Source: Symsagittifera roscoffensis
Taxonomy: Eukaryota; Xenacoelomorpha; Acoela; Convolutidae
Assembly: GCF_963678635.1 (NCBI RefSeq)
Contig: NC_087069.1
Coordinates: 30,296,776-30,360,775, forward strand
Direction: 5' to 3'
Length of the DNA: 64,000 nucleotides
A program made the position numbers and the translations under genes. The notes beneath the pieces are model-generated. The model was given only the letters and a program-made list of their open reading frames with translations. It searched no databases and was not told where the DNA came from. This document shows, piece after piece, positions 29,831 to 43,165 of this stretch (within the stretch, counting starts at the first letter, position 1; the number at the start of each line of letters is the position of its first letter).

Positions 29831-32119
29831 ATGCGGAACAAGACGACGTTGATTTATCCACCGAAGCTTTTCCGGTAGAAGACATATTTTTTCCTTTCCA
29901 AGAGGAAAAATGCAGCTTGCACCATGCAAAAGGACATTGTGCATGATTTCGCACTCAGGCTTAATGCACTTCCTAGCCTTCGGGCACTTACGGAACAAGC
30001 GGCCCGCTTGGAGACAGGAGAAACAGAGTTATTTTTCCGCGGAAAATTTTGCCCTTTGTGTTAGGTTCTTTTCCCTGAAGACCTTACATCCCCATAACGG
30101 ATGTTTTCCAGCGCACTGCGGGCAGGCAGGATATCCAACACCTCGTTTGGCTGAGCATTAGATGCAAAAAACGCGATCCAAGAAATTTTTTCATAGTTTC
30201 TTGCTTTTCGATCTTTTCTTTCAACCACTCGTTGAAATCAAGGAGATTAGGGCAAAACCAATTACGCTCGACTGTGTAGGATGACCAAGACTCCTTCATA
30301 TTTGGAGGACACTTACATAGAGCTTGATTTAAGATGGCGGATCCTTTCAGATTATCCTCGTATGACAACGATCGAAACATACCAACGAGATTTAAAATAA
30401 CACAAGCAAAATGACTTATGCTTTCTGAATTGTGCTTTTTTTCACTGACAAAACGCGTCGAGTGTTTCGAGTTTTTCGAGTGGATGTTCAAGACGGTTTG
30501 AGGTTGCCCAAACTGTTGTTCAACGACCCTTGAGCGAGCATCCCTGTACATTCAACCTAAAAACGCGAAGTCCGGTATTGCCGTTTTAGCTTTCCCAGTT
30601 ACCAGTGTCTTAAGGTACGTCAGCTTGAGGTCATCCAATAGAATCGATTGCGAATCAACCGCACTCCGAAACTGACCTATCCATTCATGCCGTTCCAACG
30701 GCTTACCATCATACTTGGAAAGTTTCTATTCGGGTAAAGTATCCTTCCTGTTCGATGCCAAGACTTCAGCAAAGTCTCGGATCGGATATCGATTGCGATG
30801 GCGGATTGACATAATTCGGGAAAGGTTGGTGTACGCATGCAGCGGCCGGATTCCAAAAACAATGCTGATGAACGGACGAGCAAAGATTATCCGACGCAAT
30901 TGGTGATTGCAAAGGTACTTGCTCTGGTGGCGGAGTGAACTAGTAAATTGCTCCACCGCTATGGTAGGAAGGGGCAAAACTCGTTTCTGCTTCAAATATG
31001 TGCGATGAGTGATGGGTTTCAAACAACGGGAGTCGGTGTTGCACTTGCAGGTAAACACGATGCAAAGTTCCGGTTATAAAACTGACTAAAGTGGATGGGA
31101 CGAACGACAGGGGCTACTGCAGAAAAAACTGCAGAAGGAGGAGGTAAATTTAAATACGAAGGTGATAGAACATTTTCAAAACTAACAAATGTGGCAGGCT
31201 CAGCATGAGCCCACTGATTAGCATCTGAATACCGGTGTGCTGATGTTACATCTCGATTTATGTTCGACTCATCTTCGCCGATATTTTGCTGAGTAATAGT
31301 GCCGGCAGCAACCTGCGCGAGAGGTTTAGGAATCATGGGAGATACTTCAGCCCCATGCATCATCGTAGAAGATAAATCACCTAATCGGGCGATACACAAA
31401 AGAACGACATTCACAGGGGCGTTATAGGGAACCGTATTTGGTCGGTTCGGTTACGGTCACTAGTGGATTCAAATTTGGATCATTATCCACCCAAATTTTA
31501 TGTGCGTTTATCTGCTGTTTCCCTGTGAGAGCTTACGAATCTAGCAAACATGTCAACATATTCGGAGTCTTCCTCCAAATCAGCTCCGCTACTTTGGCTT
31601 CAACATTCTTTTTTCTATTCTCTTCGCGCATTTGTACTTCTTCCAACCTTTGCTTTATTTCAAGTTTACTTTAGTTCAACTCTTCTTTCCGTTGACTGGA
31701 AGTCATTCAGACTGTTTTACTCTGACCTGGGACTCTAACCCAATGTGAACTACAAAAATTTTCCAAACCGTTTGTGAAAGCCACTTCCCGCGAACGCGAT
31801 GAAACGGACCTTACTTCTTTTTCGGACCCTTCATAGTTCCTAGCTTTCTAAATTACATCATCGTATCTCTTTGTCACCAGCTCAAGCCACTTCTCCATTA
31901 TCTCGCAAATCTTAACTCTATTGGTAGCTTTTTCCGCTATTTGACTTACCTCATCCTTTTTGAAAATATTAGCAATTTTGATGCAATTCTCAACAATCCC
32001 CATTAGTTTGTGGTTTTCTATGGCTACTTGTTTGTATTTATGAACAATGAGGAGTTCAATTTCCAAATTACGCCGAGACTCAAGAAGCTTTTGGACTTTA
32101 TGGCCTAAGTCCTAATTCA
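29831..32119 (-). pseudogene. BEL/Pao gag (broken)
   Basis: A possible start at 32119 is followed after two codons by a stop; then a charged coiled-coil-like part (LESRRNLEIELLIVHKYKQ and onward) to ~31848, a serine/proline-rich part at 31414-31019, the conserved block KPLERHEWIGQFRSAV and TYLKTLVTGKAKTAI near 30580-30720, QQFGQPQTVLNIHSKNSK through WFCPNLLDFNEWLKEK at 30551-30200, and a cysteine/histidine region FRKCPKARKC...HNVLLHGA at 29998-29910. The HNVLLHGA ending is typical of BEL zinc-binding regions. Stops and frameshifts throughout. Confidence 0.8.
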
Positions 32120-34685
32120 TTGTGATAAATTGTTACGATGTGCTTCTACAATTGAAGAGAGGGACGTATCAAACCTTAACTCAATACAAAAGATTAACCA
32201 AAAAGGAGCACTGTAACATAAATGCAACAAATTATACCACCACTGCAAGGCCAAGCTTCTGCGCTAAAGATCTGTATACCTCGGCCAGGTGCTCCTGAAA
32301 TTTTACTGAGCTGAGAGTGGGTTGCTTAAAGAGCGCAGGTTACTTCTTATTTGATCTATTTTCATCTTAGTCTCAGCAACAAGTGTTGGGAGGTTTTCGC
32401 CGTATCTGCGAATGATCCGGAAAATTTTGATCTATAATTTATCGGGCTGGTGTAATGCCAAGTACTGTTTGCGCAGACGCTTATCCTTAGCTTTACGTTT
32501 CAATATCAAATGATCGACTAACTTTACTGATGGTCAGATAACTTGAACTTTTTAGGGACAAAGGATTGAAGCTACTGCTGTGATGCCTGCCAACTGAATA
32601 ACTTATCATGTCGTGCCAAATCGCGATATTCAATTGATGGTAATAAAAAGGACTCAAAGTCGTGTTTTACAGTTTTACGGGGGTGAACGGCGTTAACGTT
32701 AAAACTTAGACCGGGTATGACTAAGTAATTATCAACAAGTTGATTAAAAAGTGACGCGGTTAGGTTTTGTAGAGGGTGATGCAACGAGATTGCACCAACA
32801 ACGAAAACCATTAAAGCTTTTATACGAAAAAATTGGGCACGACTGATTTACATTACGAAGGTTTTTGGGTAGATTAAGGGGGCGTCGTAGAAAGTAAATC
32901 AAAGTTCTTTTAACCATTCGGAGTAAACCTCAGGTCGCTGGAGGGCAAACTTATTTAAACGACTGGTTTTTTTTTGAATTGATAAAAAATAAACTGAAAT
33001 TTTCAACCGTTACGGTTGAGGGCGATACGTTTTGTTGAAGAGTCCATATTTGACCTTTCTTCAGTTTTTGCAATTTTCGGATAGCGGGATCTTTACCAGG
33101 TTCGATCAAATTGGGTCCAAAGTCTTGGCTCAAAATGTCACAAAAAACTATAACACTCTCTTTATTATTAGGGTCCACAATTTTGGCCCAAAATCTCCAG
33201 ATAAATTTGAGTCACTTGCTTTTTATATCAAGATTTTTGATTGAAAAAACTGTCTAGTAACTGTTGCCGTTTTCTGCCATTTTGCTATTTTTAACTTTTT
33301 AAAATGTCATGAGAAACTAGCGCAGGAAAAGTGTAGCACATGGATTTTGGAGAATTTATGCAAAATTGACAAGTGCAAAACTATGATAGTGGAAACCAAA
33401 GTGGGAAGGGGGGTCCGTGTTACAGTTTTACAGCTGTTTTTTGCTCGCTACCGTCCCCAGACGGGCACTTCATCCGGAGTCTGTCTGTCAACAAGCTTCT
33501 TAAATCCACACAGTTCCTTCTGGTGCGGCTTATCAAAGTCGAACTCAACATCTGAACAGGTGTCCGTTTCGCATACCACTCTCGACACCCTTAAAAAAAG
33601 ACCTATGTATATCCCGCTGAGGGCACTAACTGCCTGTCTGTAATGCCTCCGTTCCCTGCGGGTATCTCAACTGTCTCGAAACGTTCCCAGGGAGTTTCGC
33701 AATTGTCTGAAATGCTTTCAATCTACAAACCGCTTCCGTTACTGCATCCGATTTGTGACATTCGACCAGAATGGACAAAACTGCAGATTGGATGGATTCG
33801 AAATTTTAGCAGCTAACCTTCCGAATTGACGGTTTTTAGAGATTAACAACGTTATTGGGGCGATTAGTAAAACGGTGAAGGTCAAGATATTCTGGTATTT
33901 TGAAATCTTAAAAATTCGAAGTGATGACGTAATAATCCTGAGAAGCGTCAAAAACGGCCATTTTGGAAGAAAACAAGAATAAAATCAGAACAGCAGTAGT
34001 TGCGATAGCGATAACTACGAGAATTGTGATTGAAAAACGACAACGAATTGCAGAATAGCAGAGACCGCTCCGAGTTGCAACTATTGTGTCCCTACAATAG
34101 TTGCAAGGCCGTTCACAACAACGGTGAAGGGGGTCTCGGGAGTTGAACTGAAACTCTTTTATATAAGTTGTTAGCTTCCCGATTATGTCTTGAATTGAAT
34201 TTAATTAGAATTTGAATTCATTTTGCAAGGATGAGAAGCTAGGAGTTGGGGGAAAGGTTTGATCCATCTTCGATGAAGATGATAATTTTTATTTCCTGAA
34301 CAAAAACAATAGTAATATAATAAGTAGTAGTAGCCCTGTTTTTAGGAGTGACCTCGTGGTCTGGGGTACTGAGACCCAGCCATGAGCTCACTATTTCTGC
34401 ATGTAATTAAGTTAATCTGAGTGTTTTGACCGAAGCCGAAAGCAGTAACGTTTTTGTCGACCCGGTGTTAGAAAGACCACCAAAAGAACTGGCTTTGGTA
34501 GAGACGGTGAAAAGCATGTAGAGCTTAGTTTAGACGCTGGCCAGTCGTTTTATAGCTTAGCTTTATTTTCCGTCGATATGTACTTCCGGGCGAATGTTAC
34601 AATTGATGTGTTCCCGAGTCGTTCTTGATTTGAATCAGCTCCCAGATCGCGGCACCATAAAGTGCTGACAAAAGTGAAATATCTA
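32120..34685. other. Unusually long leader between 5' LTR and gag of the BEL element
   Basis: About 2.5 kb with no recognised domain. Short open frames exist (for example 32811-32572, minus, 79 codons) without identifiable content. It is longer than a normal BEL leader, so an insertion of unidentified sequence is likely. Confidence 0.45.
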
Positions 34686-35039
34686 TGCAAACTGTTTTTT
34701 CTATAAACAAAATTGTCAATTCAGACAAGTTGAAACAGCACCAAATTTAAGCGTGAGAGTGCGTTCACACTTTGGCAAAACATGGTTTCAGTGACAGTTG
34801 AAAACCTGTCAATCAAGGTAGGTCAGGGGCGTTTTATGAACTAGTTTAAATAGCTAAATTTTACTGAATAAACAGAAAGGGTTTTGGTGGGGGGGGGGGG
34901 GTTTCGAAACTGCGCCGAATGGCAAGACTGTATATAGTCGGTCGGCGGTACGGTAGCTTAGGCAGCTCGTGCATCTGTTCTTGTATTATATGTAACCATA
35001 GTTCAAACTTGTTCTTAATCTACTATTTGCTCAGCAACA
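34686..35039 (-). repeat. BEL/Pao 5' LTR
   Basis: 354 bases with the same TGTTGCTGA/TTTGCA ends as the 3' LTR; carries a ~25-base deletion near 34710 and a longer G run near 34889-34902 relative to the other LTR. Confidence 0.85.
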
Positions 35040-36492
35040 TCATTTCATCAACTAAAAAACTTAAAAAACTTATTTTGTGCATAGTTTTAACCAAACCATT
35101 CCAATCAACTTTTTTTTATTTTGGTTGAAATGAATCAATTTCGATTTGTTATAGCTTCGTTTTTTTTTCAGACGGCTTAAAAACTTTCGGCTTATATCAG
35201 CTTAAAGGTTTCATATTGCGTCTTCAATAAAAGAAAAAATATCTTGTGCAATTAAGTTTCCGAGAAGTGGACCTAATTTCAACGTTATTTTTAAGTTTTC
35301 TATAAAAACATTCATTTTCAGCTCAAAAAGGTCTGGTTAAGTTTTTTCTTCTTCATCGCCGCTTCGTAGTTTTTTTCTGTTGCTGATTCAACATTCAGTT
35401 AACATAATTGACATGATTTTCAAACAATTTATATTTTTGATGACTTTGATGATATTTTATGAGTTAGGTCATAAGCAAAGGTATGTTCTTTTTTGGTAGA
35501 TCTAGATTACTAAGTTCTTTCAACTTGTTTTTTTTTGCATGCCAATAGCAAGCGTTATCAAATCGGTATATATATTTTTTCTTAGGTGATAAATTTGTTT
35601 TTATAAAGACCATATGAATCATTTGATAGCTTAGTTGAGTTTAAGTTCAAATGGATTAGCTTCTCTTTTCGACCACACTAGGGCTAGAAGGAGCAAGAAA
35701 ACAGGTGCTGGCCAGAATCTTTTGAACGGGAAACTTTTCGTTCCAAAAAACCGTCTGTCCATTGTTTGCGTGCTTAGTAGCCTTATCAGGTTGTTTTTCT
35801 TTGATGTACGCATTTTTTGTAATTGAAAGTGCTTCTGATTTATTGTAAATTGTAGCTTTACTAAATCTTCTTGTAAAATTTACTCTGAATTTCTGACTTC
35901 CTTAGTTTTCTCATTCATTACGAGGCAAAAGGACGCTCCCTACAAAATTTTGCGCGCCTATTCAGTGCACAGTTTGGCTCGTAATATTTGAAGACCTATT
36001 AGGCCTTCATAGTTTTGGTGAATGTTTCAGTTCAGTGACCTAATGAAAAACTCTATGTTTTCGCTCAGTGGGCTCGATTGTTTTAGCTTCTGTTTTAGCC
36101 CAGTGACCTAATTTGAAGGTTTACACTTAGACTTTTGAACATTAGACTTATCCTACTGCGTGTTTTCGAAGCAAAAAAAAATCGAATTAAAATATTTTAA
36201 GGCTCAGTTTTGCTTATGGCTCAACTTTTATCGGCATGGTTTTCACTCCATATATGTTTCTGAATTCTTAATTAATTTCGAAGCTGTAGTTTTTTGATGT
36301 GTTTTCCTCAAATTTAGCATCGTCCCAGACAAAACTTTGAAGTTTTTGTAGTTTTTTAAAAACTTTTCTTTCAACTTAGTGGCTATCCTTTCATTTTAGT
36401 TCCGTTATCTTGCAAGTGGTGCATCGCCTGTATTATAGAATTTTTTTATGCAGTATTGCTTTTAAAATAATACGAGATTCATTCGGACTAAC
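35040..36492. other. No gene seen
   Basis: AT-rich; two overlapping ~60-codon frames on opposite strands near 35631-35826 have no recognisable content. A phrase CAGTGACCTAAT occurs twice (36033 and 36099). Confidence 0.5.
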
Positions 36493-36621
36493 TGTTAGGT
36501 TGTTTTTGAAGGAGTGATAGTGAATAAACAGTCCGGTATAAGATAAGTAAGACCCCTGTACCACTCCTCCAGGCTCTCTACACTTGTACGCGAAGAGCCA
36601 CCACCACTTACTTACCTAACA
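36493..36621. mobile_element. Possible solo LTR, TGTTAGGT...ACCTAACA
   Basis: 129 bases with perfect 8-base inverted ends (9 with the flanking C/G). Same terminal sequence type as the 43-base LTR-like segment at 6149-6191, so it may be a solo LTR of the same short-LTR Gypsy group. No target-site duplication identified. Confidence 0.4.
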
Positions 36622-36687
36622 GTATTTGATTATGCATTTCTACAATTTTGTGATGACGCTTAACAGCCATTATAAATATAAATATAA

Positions 36688-37066
36688 TGAAACCAGTTCT
36701 AAACTAGAACTTATAATTGGTTATAAATATGATACTCTATTTCGATAAAATATTCCTAACTAACCAATCATATTCCATCCCTATCAAACACACTTATTCG
36801 TAAGTGCTGAAACTACTTGTAGTTTCAGCACCAGAGCAATTTGAATTAAACTTAGAATACAGTTGTTCTCCTTTCGAGAAACAGACTAGCATAAACCAGT
36901 ATACACTAGATCTAGTGAGACTAGGAGATATAAGAGTAAGATTAAGATCTCTGTTAGATTAAGAAGTTGCACAAATCTATTCGGCCGAAAATAAGATAGC
37001 GTGACGAGTAGACGGTGTACTCTATCCGAAATTACTCTATGAGTATAGCCAAACGGACATAACTCA
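36688..37066 (+). repeat. 5' LTR of element A
   Basis: 379 bases from TGAAACCAGTTC to ...CATAACTCA. Closely related to the LTRs of element B, sharing CGGCCGAAAATAAGATAGCG (or its inverse). Confidence 0.8.
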
Positions 37067-37380
37067 TCTGATGCGACCAAAAGTCTCGAACAAGACCTTA
37101 AAAACCAACTTACCTTTAGAAAAAATAGATTAGAATTAGATAATTGCAAAATTGCAAAAATGTTACATGACATAGACAATTTAGTAGAAATGTTTCTACG
37201 ACTCATAGATCTCCGCCAATTTTCCAAACAATACGAGAAACACCAGGTATTGCGAGAAGACCCCGGACAAGGCACGACATACGATTAGGAAGAAATCGGC
37301 CGATTAGCTTCACGATCGTACAACGGAAACCGGACCAAACATAAGTATTTAGAATCCTTTCAGCAGTAAATTTAAATTTT
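37067..37380 (+). pseudogene. Start of the gag-position frame of element A
   Basis: Immediately after the LTR comes TCTGATGCGACC, the likely primer-binding site. A short frame beginning MLHDIDNLVEMFLRL follows at about 37160 and ends with a stop; it corresponds to MLSDKNLAEMSPRLNRSK in element B (48567 downward). The family of this gag is not recognised. Confidence 0.4.
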
Positions 37381-40145
37381 CAGTTAGTGACATAAAATTT
37401 GAAAATTTATTTCATTAATTTGAATGATGCTGAACCTACTAATTATACAATAACGACTAACAAAAATAACACAAGTCGTTCTCCTCCAAAATCTGAAGTA
37501 AATAAAAATATTTCGATAAAAATATTTATTGAATACAAAAATTCAAGGAGGTAGTTAGTATAAAGCATAAATGTTCGTTTTTTTATAAATAAATTTTTTG
37601 TTCATCCCAGCTTCATCACTTAAAACATAACAGCAAACTTCAAAAACTAACATCATCTAATTTTCACCCGTTTCCACTTAAACCCTTATCTCTAAAATTA
37701 TCATGGCTTATCCTTGTTTTTTCATTACACTAGCTTAATTTAAATAACAAATCATCAAGTTTTTCTTGGGATCTTTAACGTAAATTAAAATAAATCTCTT
37801 TAATTTCAGATCTTCAAGGCTTCCCTTGGATCTTTTAAGTAAATTAAATTAAATCTCTTTAAAATCTGACCAACAAGGCTTTCCTTGGATCAAAAAGAAT
37901 ACTTTTGTTCTCCACCTCCCACATGTATTCAGTGTCTAACGACCTCAAACGTCGATTCACTATTCAACTTTTATCAACGACCCAGGATTAATAGAAAATT
38001 TTCAAAGAACTAACCATTTTAACTTCGGTCACTCATCCTTCACTTGAGCTCATCCTCTTAATTGACCCAGACTAAAACACTTAGAATTAGCAAGTAAGAA
38101 AATAGTATCCAACGATCTACTTGCGTTCTAATTATACCTGAACCTTGTGGATTGATTTACTATTCTCAAACCCTTGATCACAAATCACAACCTCTAAGTA
38201 AGATTAGGTAATTCTATCTTAAACTAGAACCTAGTGACGAGAAAGTAAGAATCCTTCTCACGAATCGATACACTTTTCTCTCCTAACCCGTCAACTCTCG
38301 ACAACGTAAGCCCCAAGTTAGGATAACCAAAAGAAACGCGTACGAACTAACAGTTTAAGAAATAAAAATTTCTAATCTGAATATTGCATCCATCATCCTA
38401 AACCTTATGTCGAGAGATAATCTAGGTAATAAACGAAAAATTGTATTACATAATTGTGTAATTAACAACGAAAGATTTGATCTTTTAATCACACCACATA
38501 GATAGACAATAGGTTATATAAGGTCAAAAAGACAAACACAAAGAAAAAAACCATAAATAAATAAATTATCAGAAAAAGATTTTCAAAACGAAGAAACGCA
38601 GTCTCAGAATCAGAAACAACCAACATACAAGAACTCCACGATTTGAAAGAATAAATAAAAAAAAATCACCAAGTTGACAATCAAATAAATTTTACCGACT
38701 CAGAAGCCACATCACCAGCATCAATAATAGGAAAACGCAAAATAAAAAAAAAACTTTCATAAACAAACAATACGTCTATATAATAAAAATTAACCAATAA
38801 GACATATAGAAAGCTACACGCTAACAGTTTTACGATACAAACATAATTGAATATAACGAAAACTTCGAAGAAAGTTCAATACTCCCATTTATCAAATATC
38901 CACAAGCTGATCCCGCCTGAGGACAAGTACAATTTTGCCACAACTTAATTGTAAATTTATGCGAAAAAAGAAATAGCCCATGTACGCAAGAAATTCCCGA
39001 AGTAAGAATAAAACGGCAAGTCTTTGAACACTATCTCAAGGATATATTCAAAATCACATCATTTTATGGAATATTCAGAATCGAAATAACTTCACCCAAC
39101 CCAAATCACAAAAAATATCAAGTAAAAACAGACGATATAGATACAGAATTCTCAAAAGTTTTTGTACAGTACATAAAGAATATACAACACCAAAACTCAC
39201 AAAGAGCAAATTTGATATTCACAAACGATGTATTCTCAATTATTTATAGCTATCTATCTCAACTAGAATTGCAAGAACCACAAGGCGATTCACCAATTCA
39301 AACATCTCCACACACAACTGTAAGACAGGAAATAAATATCAAAACTTTCAAATACAATACGTGAAACTTTCACCAATAAGGATGTATCACAAAATTTTAA
39401 ACAAGACCTACAAAAAATCTTAGCATGGTTCATAATTGACTATTTTTCCCACATCATTGACCTCATATCACTAGCAAGAAAAAGTTTGCGACCACGTCAT
39501 TTCAGCAGCACTTCGCGATACACAAGCCTACGACTCATACTTTAACAAATTCAATCGTTTCTCATTCACCTTTTTTTTCCCTAACACCAAAAGAACGTGT
39601 ATTGCACTGTTCAGACGACATCATGTTACGCACTAAACAAACACATACATACACTTACTATAAATTTATCCAACACCACAATACGACTAACACACCATCA
39701 CGAAAGGAACATCACTGCTTTCAACTTAATAACTCCAAATACACTTCACCATTCTTTCTAAACTTCACATATTGGATCTAAGATACTAACATGCAAGGAA
39801 TCATCTGAATTACGATACCATCAGACGAATGTATATACTCTGCCAAAACCTTCAGCGTTGATGAATCCCGCCCACTAATTGTCTCACCCGAATATATACA
39901 ATCCATCGAACTCCCTATCCTAGAAGAAATTTTTAACAATAACTGAATCACAAACTTTATAAACTCATTCAAAACACACCGTATGAATTGTCACCCAGCA
40001 CTGAAGTGCACAAGATCATTAAGGCACTCGAATTACTTGGGCCACTTTTTCAAACTAAATACATCACTCGCTTATTAGCTAAACCTCTAACACCATCAGC
40101 TATTATCCAAGACGTTTTTCACCATGGATTTTTTGCTGATGATTA
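37381..40145 (+). pseudogene. Broken internal frames of element A
   Basis: Pieces of continuous coding-like sequence in shifting frames: NLMSRDNLGNK and onward (~38395-38560), QRANLIFTNDVFSIIYSYLS near 39205-39260, ECIYSAKTFSVDESRPLIVS near 39820-39890, EVHKIIKALELLGPLFQTKY near 40000-40065. No catalytic pol motif is visible, so most of pol is deleted. The last part sits where envelope-like frames lie in some Gypsy elements, but no envelope motif was recognised. Confidence 0.35.
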
Positions 40146-41768
40146 GGTAGGTATGAATCGAACAATTTATACTAATAAATTAAAACAAAAACTAGCCATT
40201 CTTTGTAAAGGTTTCACTTTTTCTTTATTCTTCATCGAACAAATTATCTAAAACAAAGAAAAAAAATATAATTTGAAAATTTCTTTTAGAAATTTGAAAT
40301 TCATATTAACAGATGGCAAATATATTTAAAACAAAGCAGTAAAAATCAACCCCAAGCAGCAGTAGTTTGATAAAAATCCCTCCTTGCAGTAAAATAATTT
40401 TTAACAAGCAGTAAATTTGTAAATTCAACTCCCCAAAAGCCGTAAAATTGATATTTTAATATAGTAAATTGTTGAAAAATTGAAGATAAACTCAAAGTAG
40501 TACTAGCTGTTTAAAAAGACGCTTCTTTTTGATTTAAAATCATTCACTCGCCCACAATTCTTTCCACAATCGCACAGCTGGCCCACGAAGGGTTGTTTAA
40601 AACAATGAATTCTAGTTAAACTTTAATTAATAACAACTCTAAGCAGTTTTCACACGTTTCAAACTTACCTTTAACCCGGTTGAAAAAAAATTATATAGTA
40701 AACTAAACTAACCAACGCAGCTTACTAACGTCACAAACCACAATCTAGTATCATGATTAAGAAAAAAACCCACGGTACTCAAACCACATCAACACCAGCT
40801 TAAAACTGGATTAATTATTCTTTTGGATCCCACTTTCAAGTAATAACACGAACAAAAAAAACACAAAAAAGTCGAAAGACAAACCCAAACCAAATATTTT
40901 ATCTTTGAGAAAAGGACAAAACCAAAACAAAAAAGGAAAAAACAAGTAATAAAAAAGGAACAAAAGGTTGAACACAAAAAGGAACTCTGCACAAAGAGAC
41001 CATAAAATTATACATTACTCGTGGCCTAACCCACCAGAGGGACGTCCTGAGCATGCTCAATAGCCGGACCAACCCACCGTGCTACATCCACGCTTTATGT
41101 CCCACACTCTATTTTTGACAGGAGTTGCTCAAGTGTGAGTCACTCTTAAAATAACCGAACTAATATAAAAACGCTTTTGCGATAACCATTAATAAAAAAA
41201 CTTGATTAAAAACTAAATTAACAAAGAAAATTATATACGTAAATAATAAAATGCAGTATTTTTAGATTTCATAAAACCCAAAGACGAGCAGCAGAGAAGT
41301 TGACAACCCAATCACACTCCAACTACGGAATGGCAAACATACTCGATTTGCTCCCTACAGTCACTACCCTCAAGGATTTAAAGTACGACTCATCATCGCC
41401 GCAAAGGAAACCCATTGAACCAGACCAATGGCCATCTCGATGTTGAGTACCCGTACGAATCCTAGTCACTTGGTACTTCACGCGAACAAGTCAAACTTCA
41501 TGCTACACCGAGCCTCGCTTCTAACTTAATGAAATTGATACTTCAATGCAACCGATCAGAAGTCTTGACACAATCCACAGGACTACCACGATCAACGAGA
41601 TCCACTTAGGAATAAGAATATGACGAAATTCACTCGTCAGACACAATCAGCAACACTTCTTCCTTCTCCAGGAAACCAATGCTCGCAACCTCAAGGAGAG
41701 TATAACATCGCTCATCCTTCACCACATTAAACAATTAAAAACTAAAAACTCTTTAAACCCCGCATGGG
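40146..41768 (+). other. 3' untranslated part of element A
   Basis: No credible frame. Corresponds in inverse orientation to about 43166-44400 of element B (shared TTGACAACCCAATCACACTC near 41300 and AACCCCG before the LTR). Confidence 0.55.
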
Positions 41769-41783
41769 TGGAAACAGTTGAAA

Positions 41784-42759
41784 ACAAAAACTGAATTTTT
41801 CACTCGAATAGTTCGAAAACGATCCCAAGATTTCATTTAAATTTAGCGCTGCAGAAATAAACGCTAATGAAAGCTCTCCAGGATTTTTTTATAAGCTTAA
41901 CATAAATTGATTTTGTTGAATTGATGAACATTTTTGTATTGTATTGTTTGATATACGATGTAATTATATGCTGGAGAAATACATTTTTTTGTTTTTTTTT
42001 CAAGATTTGGAAATTTGGTAAAACTGTCGCCGGCTACAAATTGTCGCCCGGCTTAGCACAAATATCTATAAGCCCTTTTATTGGTAATTTTTTAGCTAAT
42101 ATAAGGTAATATAAGTACTTCGGTAAAATATTTTAGGACATCCAATATTGGCTGAAGGACACTAAACTTTTTCTGAAGGCGTTTTTGGAGCCAATATATA
42201 ACAATTTAGAAGGGGAGCGCATGCAGAAAATACACAATTTTCCAAAATCAGAAAACCAAAATTTAGTCGACCTAACACAAGGAGAAAGTTTTAGCTTCGC
42301 CACTAGCCCATGGTACAATATTCTTCTGCATATACTACGTGTCACAAAAAAAATTAAAAATCACGTAAACTTCAAAAAACACTTTAAATTAGCAGCCATG
42401 TAATTGGGTGCTGTCAGATTACACTAAAAGCCTGCAGATGTTTCCAATGTGTGCAGGTTTTCATGATATGTCAAAAATTCGAAGCACTGTAGGTGCGTAA
42501 CACGCTAGTTTGATTTTAAATATAGGACCTGAACCAGTAAAAACACATTTGAGAAAAATTTTTACCCGTTTTACTTTATTGTTTTTTAAAATAATTTTTT
42601 TGCCACAAAGATAAAACAACGGGTATAAATTTTATCAAATTATGTGGATTTGAAATTTAGGAATTTGGTTTAATTTGGTTTATTTCGCGAAAGTTTCCAG
42701 TTTTCTAGTAACGCGTAGCGTAGCTGGTAAAATAACTTACCTAAGAAATGACTCCAAAC
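41784..42759. other. Spacer between the two oppositely oriented LTR elements
   Basis: About 1 kb. A 72-codon plus-strand frame at 42185-42403 and its minus-strand shadow have no recognised content. AT-rich. Ends with AAAC, the target duplication of element B. Confidence 0.5.
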
Positions 42760-43165
42760 TGAGTTAGGATGGATCTCTAACTAATAGAGTAATTTCGGAT
42801 AGGGTACACCGTCTGCTCGTCACGCTATCTTATTTTCGGCCGGATAGATTCGTGCAACTTCTTAGTCTAATACCGATCCTAATCTTCTTCTTATATCTAC
42901 TAGTCTCAGGGTGTTTAACCTGTCTCTGCTAGGCTCAATAGATCTAGAGTATACTGGCTTATGCGAGTTAGTTCCAGTATGAGAACAACTGTATTTTAAG
43001 TTTATTTCAATTTGCTCTGGTGTTGAAACTACAAGTAGTTTCAATACTTACAAATAAGTGGGTTGTTAGTTTGATGGAGTATGATTTGTTAGTATTTAAT
43101 ATTCTATAGAGATAAAATGTCATAATAATAACCAATGATAAATACTAGTTTAGATCTGGTTCCAC
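42760..43165 (-). repeat. 3' LTR of element B
   Basis: 406 bases; in element orientation TGGAACCAGATC ... CCTAACTCA. Preceded (element orientation) by the purine-rich AAACCCCGGATAGG. Confidence 0.88.

Larger units (their letters stand above)
27055..35039 (-). mobile_element. BEL/Pao LTR retrotransposon relic
   Basis: Two LTR copies in direct orientation flank ~7.25 kb holding, on the minus strand, gag, a CCHC-like region, protease, reverse transcriptase and the far C-terminus of integrase. RNase H and the integrase catalytic core are deleted, and frames are broken repeatedly. LTRs have TG...CA ends in element orientation. No clear target-site duplication was found. Confidence 0.9.
36688..41783 (+). 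mobile_element. Gypsy-like LTR element A, plus orientation, 3' LTR missing
   Basis: Starts with an LTR (36688-37066), then ~4.7 kb related in inverse orientation to element B (43166-48668), and stops just after the purine-rich stretch AAACCCCGCATGGG and about 10 bases of LTR start (TGGAAACAG at 41769). Frames are heavily broken. Conserved landmarks shared with B include LMSRDNLGNK near 38400 and the CACAATCGCACAGCTGGCCC region near 40560. Confidence 0.75.

Noticed and set aside
35631-35826. Overlapping ~60-codon frames on both strands
   Set aside because: No family, no splice sites, no compositional shift.
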